A DNA stretch of 64,000 nt from an uncultured Lachnospiraceae bacterium (GTDB taxonomy: Bacteria; Bacillota; Clostridia; Lachnospirales; Lachnospiraceae): NCBI GenBank assembly GCA_902794095.1, contig CADBFZ010000003.1:124001-188000 (forward strand). Reading direction: 5' to 3'. The notes beneath the pieces were generated by a model that saw nothing but the letters and a program-made list of their open reading frames with translations, was not told the DNA's origin and searched no databases. Numbering within the stretch: position 1 is the stretch's first letter; the number at the start of each line of letters is the position of its first letter. A program made the translations under genes and the position numbers. Positions 59,415 to 64,000 of this stretch are shown piece by piece.

Positions 59415-59449
59415 AACGGCTATCTCGGTTAATGTCCGAGGTAGCCGTT
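59415..59449 (-). terminator. Terminator of the MBOAT/SGNH operon
   Basis: AACGGCTATCTCGG (59415-59428) pairs with CCGAGGTAGCCGTT (59436-59449), a 14-bp stem with one G-T pair. On the - strand it is followed by TTTTTC. The stop codon of the SGNH gene (59429-59431) lies in the loop. It may also slow + strand transcription from the ligase gene. Confidence 0.8.
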
Positions 59450-60364
59450 ATCCATCATATACCTTGTAAGTTTTGCCTGTCCGAGACAGTTGAAGTGCTG
59501 CGAATCCATCCAGTCCGTTTCATCATTTATTCCGATTGCATCAAGTTCATAAAACAGATTGTGGAATTCTATTCCTCGTTCCTCGCAGAGCTGTCCGGTG
59601 TAGTTAAACATGCTTTCGCGAAGGAGAAGATCTGCGGTGCAATTCTCATCATAGAGGTAAAGCCCGTTAAAGGGAGCTGCATAGAGGATTAACTCCACAT
59701 TGTTTTCCTCACAGAGATCAAAGAGCATTAACAAGTATTTTTCCATCTCACCGGGGATGGGCTCCGTAACATCAGGATCCTGAAGAGGAATTTCTCCGCC
59801 TTGGAAAACCTGTGCATTGAAAAATGTTCCTCTGTCCGAAACAGGAAAATCCATGAAATCTTCTTCATCAAGTTCTTTCCATCTTGAGTGGAACATTCCG
59901 AGAGGGAAGAGATAATAGATTTGCTGATCTTTATCTACAAGATCGTTAAGAGCTTCTTTTCTGGCATTGCATCTTGGGAATCCGTCGAAGAAACAATGAT
60001 CCATTCCCGCAAGAGTTCTGAAGTCATTCGCAACATAACTGATCTCAAAAACTATGGTATCGGGATGTTTAAGCTCGATTGCTTCCATCGCCGCATAGTA
60101 TGACATGGGAACGGTCTGAGCGCTCGTTGCCAGCATGAAAGATTCGATGCCGTATTCGTTATACAAAAGATCCGGATCTATCGTGCAGAACTGATGTGAT
60201 GTTCCGATGAAAACAATGTCCGCGTGCTGAGGATTCCAATCTGCGAATTTATCCTGGGCACCTTCGTACTCTTTGTTCCTAAAAACAAAATTCATGCTAA
60301 GGAGCGTGCCGATAAGCAGGGCATTGAACAATATGAAAAGAATTATGTTTTTGATCTTTTTCAA
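59429..60364 (-). CDS. SGNH-like partner of MBOAT O-acyltransferase
   Basis: A 311-residue protein with one N-terminal transmembrane helix (about 5-25) and an extracytoplasmic SGNH-hydrolase-like domain. The GTSHQF motif is the serine block and DSQHFN near the C-terminus supplies the Asp/His pair, as in AlgJ/AlgX and DltD-type acetylation partners. The start is TTG 60364, 8 bases after GGAG, instead of TTG 60370. It follows the MBOAT gene by 12 bp and probably receives acyl groups from it. Confidence 0.8.
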   Translation of the reverse strand: MKKIKNIILFILFNALLIGTLLSMNFVFRNKEYEGAQDKFADWNPQHADIVFIGTSHQFCTIDPDLLYNEYGIESFMLATSAQTVPMSYYAAMEAIELKHPDTIVFEISYVANDFRTLAGMDHCFFDGFPRCNARKEALNDLVDKDQQIYYLFPLGMFHSRWKELDEEDFMDFPVSDRGTFFNAQVFQGGEIPLQDPDVTEPIPGEMEKYLLMLFDLCEENNVELILYAAPFNGLYLYDENCTADLLLRESMFNYTGQLCEERGIEFHNLFYELDAIGINDETDWMDSQHFNCLGQAKLTRYMMDNGYLGH

Positions 60365-60376
60365 ATTCAAAGCTCC

Positions 60377-61846
60377 TTAAAACTGGAAATAAATAAACTG
60401 GGTTGCATCATATTCCGCACCGTAGATTCCGAAGATCACTATTAAGATGATCGATACGAAAATGGTAAGGAACATGAACCATGTATTTTGACGGTAGAGA
60501 TCGGATAAGATATCTCTGCCTTTTTTCTTGCACACATCGATAAGAGTCATGAAAGCAAGTGCGATGAATGCTACGTTAAGTTCTTTGGTATCAAGTCCGA
60601 TGGCAAGGATCGAGTCGTTGAAAAACTGCCAGGGTTTGATGGATGTAAAGATCAACTTGATGATATGGAGTGCCTGTCCGGTGCTCTGTGCTCTGAAGAA
60701 GATCCAGAGAAGTGTAACGACAATGAAATTGACAAATATTCTGAGCACGCGTGTTGCAAAGGTATCTATATTCCACCTGAAACGCTCAGCACATTTTCTG
60801 ACAAAGGGAGTTACGGCTTCTTCAAGAACTCTGAGACAGCCGTGAAGTGCTCCCCATGCAACGAAGTGCCATGCGGCTCCATGCCAGAGACCGCTGGCTA
60901 CGAAAACTATCATTATATTGATGTACTTGCGAAGCTTTCCCTTCTTGCTTCCGCCAAGAGGAAAATAGAGATAGTCTCTGAACCATCCGGTAAGGGACAT
61001 ATGCCATCTGTTCCAGAAATCTTTGATACCCACCGAAAGGTACGGTGTGTTGAAGTTATCACAGATCTTGATTCCCATTACACGTGCTGCACCGATTGCT
61101 ATATAGGTGTATCCCGCAAAATCGCAATAGATCTGAATCGAGAAAAATATAGCTGCGATTGCAAGCTGAAAACCGTTGAAGGAAGAATATTCACTGATGT
61201 TAAAGACGTGATCAACGGCAATTGCAAGTCTGTCTGCGATGATCATCTTGAGGAAATATCCGTAGAGCATTGTATAGATGCCCTTGATCAGATCTTCTCT
61301 GTTCATGAGATCTTCGTTATCAAGACGTCTTAACCTTGCAAGAAGGTTCTTTGATCTTTCGATGGGACCTGCTACAAGCTGAGGGAAGAATGAGACAAAG
61401 AGAGCATAGCGAGCAAGGTTTTTCTCAGGCTTTTCACCTCTGTAGACATCGATCATATATCCCACTGCCTGGAATGTATAGAATGAGATTCCGACGGGAA
61501 GAAGGAAATCCACCGTGGGAAGATCTGTATGAGTAATCTTGGAAATTGATTCGGTAAAGAAGTTGAAATATTTAAATACGAAGAGGATTCCGAAGTTGAT
61601 GATCAGAGAAACGGCTACCGTAAGCTTCTTATCAAGTTCGCGCTCGCAATTTCCGAGGATGATTCCCGCTCCGTATGTTACGACTATTGATATAAGAAGA
61701 AGTGCAACATAGGAAATATTCCAGCACATGTAGAAATAAAGACTCGCAGCAAGAAGAAGATAAACTCTTGCCTTGCGGGGCATTACCAGATACAGTGCTA
61801 TGCAAATTGGAAAAAATATCAAAAAAGACAGGGAATTAAAAAGCAT
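60377..61846 (-). CDS. MBOAT family membrane-bound O-acyltransferase (AlgI/DltB-like)
   Basis: A 489-residue, multi-helix membrane protein with the AlgI-type segments LPVGISFYTFQAVGYMIDVY, AGPIERSKNLL, KDFWNRWHMSLTGWFRDYLY and the active-site histidine in SGLWHGAAWHF. It would move acetyl groups across the membrane onto a surface polysaccharide or lipid. The start ATG 61846 lies 6 bases after a TATACT element, without a ribosome site, so the mRNA may be leaderless. Transcribed with the SGNH gene. Confidence 0.9.
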   Translation of the reverse strand: MLFNSLSFLIFFPICIALYLVMPRKARVYLLLAASLYFYMCWNISYVALLLISIVVTYGAGIILGNCERELDKKLTVAVSLIINFGILFVFKYFNFFTESISKITHTDLPTVDFLLPVGISFYTFQAVGYMIDVYRGEKPEKNLARYALFVSFFPQLVAGPIERSKNLLARLRRLDNEDLMNREDLIKGIYTMLYGYFLKMIIADRLAIAVDHVFNISEYSSFNGFQLAIAAIFFSIQIYCDFAGYTYIAIGAARVMGIKICDNFNTPYLSVGIKDFWNRWHMSLTGWFRDYLYFPLGGSKKGKLRKYINIMIVFVASGLWHGAAWHFVAWGALHGCLRVLEEAVTPFVRKCAERFRWNIDTFATRVLRIFVNFIVVTLLWIFFRAQSTGQALHIIKLIFTSIKPWQFFNDSILAIGLDTKELNVAFIALAFMTLIDVCKKKGRDILSDLYRQNTWFMFLTIFVSIILIVIFGIYGAEYDATQFIYFQF

Positions 61847-61852
61847 ATCCAA

Positions 61853-61911
61853 AGTATAGCACATATACGGAAAGGGAGCATATATGGTTTGCCCCCGGGC
61901 TGTGGTATTAT
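61853..61911. promoter_or_regulatory. Divergent extended -10 promoters, both leaderless
   Basis: On the - strand TGCTATACT (61861-61853) is followed by 6 bases and ATG 61846. On the + strand TGGTATTAT (61903-61911) is followed by 6 bases and ATG 61918. Each gives a transcription start at or next to the A of the ATG. Neither gene has a Shine-Dalgarno. Confidence 0.55.
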
Positions 61912-61917
61912 ATTTTT

Positions 61918-62604
61918 ATGGAAAAGGAAAGCTTTATAATCGGATCAAGATCCTGCATAGCGTACTTTTCAGCAGACCCTGAGATGTTGCTGATTCAGCC
62001 TGCTTCCGGTGACGAGGAAAGTTTCCTTGATGCCCAGGTTTCTGAGATTGAAAAAGAGGCGAAGCACTCTTTTATCCTGGTTTCTTTTCACATAGATGAT
62101 TGGAATAAGGAACTCTCACCCTGGAAAGCGGCACCGGTATTCGGAAATGAAAGCTTTGGAGACGGTGCTTCAGAGACTCTCGGATTTGTTACGGGAGAAC
62201 TTCTTCCATGTATTAAGGAGAAGTTTGGACTGGCAGAAGATATCCCGGTTGTATTGGGAGGGTATTCCCTGGCCGGTCTGTTTTCCCTATGGAGTATGTA
62301 TAATTCTGATGCATTCAGCGCGGTATGCGGTGTGTCGCCTTCCGTATGGTTCGAGGGCTGGGATGAGTACGTCTCAGAGCATGAGCCCAAGGCGTCTAAA
62401 GCGTATTTAAGCCTCGGTAAGAAAGAGGAAAAAACTAAGAACAAAACCATGGCAAGAGTCGGAGACAGGATCCGGATGCAGGAGAAAATCCTTTCAAAGT
62501 CAGGAATCCGGAACGAGCTTGAGTGGAACGAAGGCGGACATTTTAACGATCCCGGTAAGAGATGCGCAAAGGGATTTATATGGTGCTTGAATAATGAAGA
62601 TTGA
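61918..62604 (+). CDS. Alpha/beta hydrolase, esterase of IroE type
   Basis: A 228-residue cytoplasmic esterase (no signal). The nucleophile elbow is GGYSLAGLFSLW and the catalytic His is in WNEGGHFNDP. The family includes trilactone hydrolases and S-formylglutathione hydrolase relatives; the substrate is unknown. It overlaps the LytTR gene by 11 bp. Confidence 0.82.
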   Translation: MEKESFIIGSRSCIAYFSADPEMLLIQPASGDEESFLDAQVSEIEKEAKHSFILVSFHIDDWNKELSPWKAAPVFGNESFGDGASETLGFVTGELLPCIKEKFGLAEDIPVVLGGYSLAGLFSLWSMYNSDAFSAVCGVSPSVWFEGWDEYVSEHEPKASKAYLSLGKKEEKTKNKTMARVGDRIRMQEKILSKSGIRNELEWNEGGHFNDPGKRCAKGFIWCLNNED

Positions 62605-63034
62605 TATAAAACAGATTTCGGAGGGTGAGGAAAGTGTAGTAATCCGCTACAAAGACCTTACCCCCACACTGGGAAAAATAATATCTGTCTTAAACGGAGA
62701 TGATAACAGGCTTCGTGGAAAGACTGATGAGGGAGAGGTTTTCTTTACTCCGGATGAGATCCTTTATCTTGAATCGGTGGATGATAAGGTCTTTGCTTAT
62801 ACAGGCGATAAGGTTATCAGGATTGAAGGGTCTCTCAGCACATTCATGAACGAGCAGGAAGACGAAAGCTTTTTCAGATGCAGTAAGTCCATGGTCATAA
62901 ACGTGGGAAGAGTTTCGGCACTAAAAAGCTTATCTTCAAACAGGATAGATGCGACCATGGAAAGCGGAGAGCATATCATCATATCGAGAAGATATGCATC
63001 GGATTTCAGAAGACTTTTGAAAGGGGACAGATAA
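62594..63034 (+). CDS. LytTR family DNA-binding regulator
   Basis: A 146-residue regulator without a receiver domain. Residues 48-146 form the LytTR DNA-binding domain: VFFTPDEILYLESVDDKVFA, FFRCSKSMVINVGRV and ISRRYASDFRRLL. It is followed 1 bp later by a DUF3021 membrane protein, the usual partner that inhibits or tunes such regulators, so the pair forms a membrane-linked switch. Targets unknown; autoregulation is common in the family. Confidence 0.9.
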   Translation: MKIDIKQISEGEESVVIRYKDLTPTLGKIISVLNGDDNRLRGKTDEGEVFFTPDEILYLESVDDKVFAYTGDKVIRIEGSLSTFMNEQEDESFFRCSKSMVINVGRVSALKSLSSNRIDATMESGEHIIISRRYASDFRRLLKGDR

Positions 63035-63035
63035 G

Positions 63036-63497
63036 ATGAAGAATAAGAAGAAATTATCACTTTGGGAAGCTTATCTGACCAAGGAGATAGGAATAGAGTT
63101 TAAAGCCTGCTTGTACTTTTTTGCATTTCTGTTCTATTACTGCGTATACAAGATCGTATGCGGAGTTTATGATGCAAGTATTCTCCACATGACGGAAATG
63201 ATATTTACCTGCTATATCATCTGCTACCTTCAGGTATATCTGTTCAGGAATTTTGATGAAGCGGATAAATTAAAAGGCAGGGAGATCGCAGGACTGGTTG
63301 TATGTACGGCTTTGTATATTGCGGTTTCTTATTTCGGGAAGTGGTTCGATCAAAATATAGCGGTGACATTGGGATTTATGGCATATATCCTTCTTGTGTA
63401 TTTCTGCGTGATCTTGATATACAGAACCAAGAGAAAGATAGATGACAAGAACCTTAACGATGACCTGAAACTCTTTCAGGCAGAGCACAAAAAGTGA
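63036..63497 (+). CDS. DUF3021-like membrane protein, LytTR partner
   Basis: A 153-residue protein with four hydrophobic helices (about 22-42, 50-68, 82-100 and 108-130) and charged ends (KNKKKLSLWEAY at the start, LFQAEHKK at the end). Size, topology and position after a LytTR gene match DUF3021, which acts with LytTR regulators. The sequence match itself is weak, so the call leans on context. Confidence 0.7.
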   Translation: MKNKKKLSLWEAYLTKEIGIEFKACLYFFAFLFYYCVYKIVCGVYDASILHMTEMIFTCYIICYLQVYLFRNFDEADKLKGREIAGLVVCTALYIAVSYFGKWFDQNIAVTLGFMAYILLVYFCVILIYRTKRKIDDKNLNDDLKLFQAEHKK

Positions 63498-63523
63498 ATC
63501 ATAGCGGTTAAAATATGCATCTT

Positions 63524-63552
63524 ACGGGAACAGTTATTGTTCCCGTTTTTTA
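63524..63552 (+). terminator. Terminator after the LytTR pair
   Basis: ACGGGAAC (63524-63531) pairs perfectly with GTTCCCGT (63539-63546), then TTTTTTAT. Confidence 0.88.
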
Positions 63553-63590
63553 TTTCTGATATTTGTTGATTAAGAGATAAGGAGGCGCAT

Positions 63591-64000
63591 ATGGCTAACG
63601 TAATAGAGATTAAAAATCTTACTAAAAGCTACGGTAAAAGCAGGGGTGTCATTGATGTATCCCTTGCCGTTAAAGAAGGAGACATTTTCGGATTCCTCGG
63701 GCCCAACGGTGCCGGCAAGTCCACAACCATAAGGTCCATGATGGGGTTTCTTAAATACGATTCGGGAAGTATCAAGATCCTGGGAATGGACTCGGTTAAG
63801 GACCGCGAAAAGATCATGGCAAATGTTGGATACATGCCTTCCGAAGCATGGTTTTATGATTCCATGAAGGTATCCGAAGTCATAGCCTATGCTGCTGATA
63901 TAAGGGGAGTGGATTGCAGGGATGAAGCCGAGAAGCTTTGCGAAAGGCTCAAGGTAAATACCAATAAGAAGATCCGCGAACTCTCATACGGAAATAAAAA
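63591..64000 (+). CDS. ABC transporter ATP-binding protein, N-terminal fragment
   Basis: The gene runs off the right edge; about 136 codons are present. Walker A is GPNGAGKST near residue 40, and ELSYGNKK at the end is the ABC signature. The YMPSEAWFYDSMKVSEVI stretch is typical of CcmA/NatA-type exporters. AAGGAGG lies 5 bases before ATG 63591. A permease gene would be expected beyond the window. Confidence 0.9.
   Translation, partial: MANVIEIKNLTKSYGKSRGVIDVSLAVKEGDIFGFLGPNGAGKSTTIRSMMGFLKYDSGSIKILGMDSVKDREKIMANVGYMPSEAWFYDSMKVSEVIAYAADIRGVDCRDEAEKLCERLKVNTNKKIRELSYGNK

Noticed and set aside
60665..61333. + strand ORF of 222 codons inside the MBOAT gene
   Set aside because: The - strand frame carries the MBOAT motifs; the + strand product is Cys-rich and motif-free.

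Overview
The window reads as the chromosome of a low-to-mid GC anaerobic Firmicute, most likely a Lachnospiraceae member (Butyrivibrio/Pseudobutyrivibrio type). The grounds are strong AAGGAGG ribosome-binding sites, TTG/GTG starts, dense co-directional operons, a Trp T-box in front of a TrpB2-type enzyme, an iron alcohol dehydrogenase and a short ThiC. The genus is an inference from gene style. All genes but two run on the + strand. I found no tRNA, rRNA, CRISPR array or phage block.

Layout. 1-8735: the end of a YhaM-type exoribonuclease and RlmD, then a run of small accessory genes (CPBP protease, serine hydrolase, GNAT, AviRa-like 23S rRNA methyltransferase, a CD3324/ParB fusion, P-loop kinase, aminoglycoside-phosphotransferase fold, membrane proteins). 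8819-11731: AraC/GyrI regulator, Nudix, GNAT and an esterase lipoprotein. 11747-16285: TPP-riboswitch-controlled thiamin operon (thiW-thiM-thiE-thiD-thiC) with a second, unrecognised structured RNA before thiW. 16393-25755: diguanylate cyclase, PepT, MATE exporter, a short leader-peptide attenuator before a CD3324/DUF1062 pair, methyltransferase, XRE regulator and a hybrid histidine kinase. 25808-32107: GH27 alpha-galactosidase, PfkB kinase, a second leader-peptide attenuator before a kinase-GNAT fusion, and a transglutaminase lipoprotein. 32193-41890: T-box-trpB, a third leader before rsgA, YbaK, a beta-lactamase-fold hydrolase, alcohol dehydrogenase, aldo/keto reductase and a MerR-methyltransferase fusion. 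42028-48986: two-component system, an IS3-family element, then VTC/DUF4956/CotH. 49005-59401: an apparent phospholipid operon. 59429-61846 (- strand): MBOAT/SGNH O-acyltransferase pair. 61918-64000: esterase, LytTR/DUF3021 pair and the start of an ABC transporter.

The most interesting region is 49005-59401. It encodes a CDP-archaeol-synthase-family cytidylyltransferase, two dikinases with rifampin-phosphotransferase domain order, phosphatidylserine synthase, phosphatidylserine decarboxylase, a UbiA prenyltransferase, a GNAT-like acyltransferase and an acyl-CoA/AMP ligase, packed almost without gaps behind one extended -10 promoter. It looks like a self-contained route to an unusual, possibly isoprenoid-containing, aminophospholipid.

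The second theme is regulation by short upstream ORFs. Three leaders (20930-21095, 29581-29820, 33993-34213) each combine a promoter, a 9-32 codon ORF and competing RNA pairings that involve either a terminator or the downstream start site. That is the layout of ribosome-stalling attenuators, and one peptide begins MRIR, close to the MRLR macrolide-arrest motif.

All calls were made by reading the sequence. Family names rest on remembered motifs, not on database searches.
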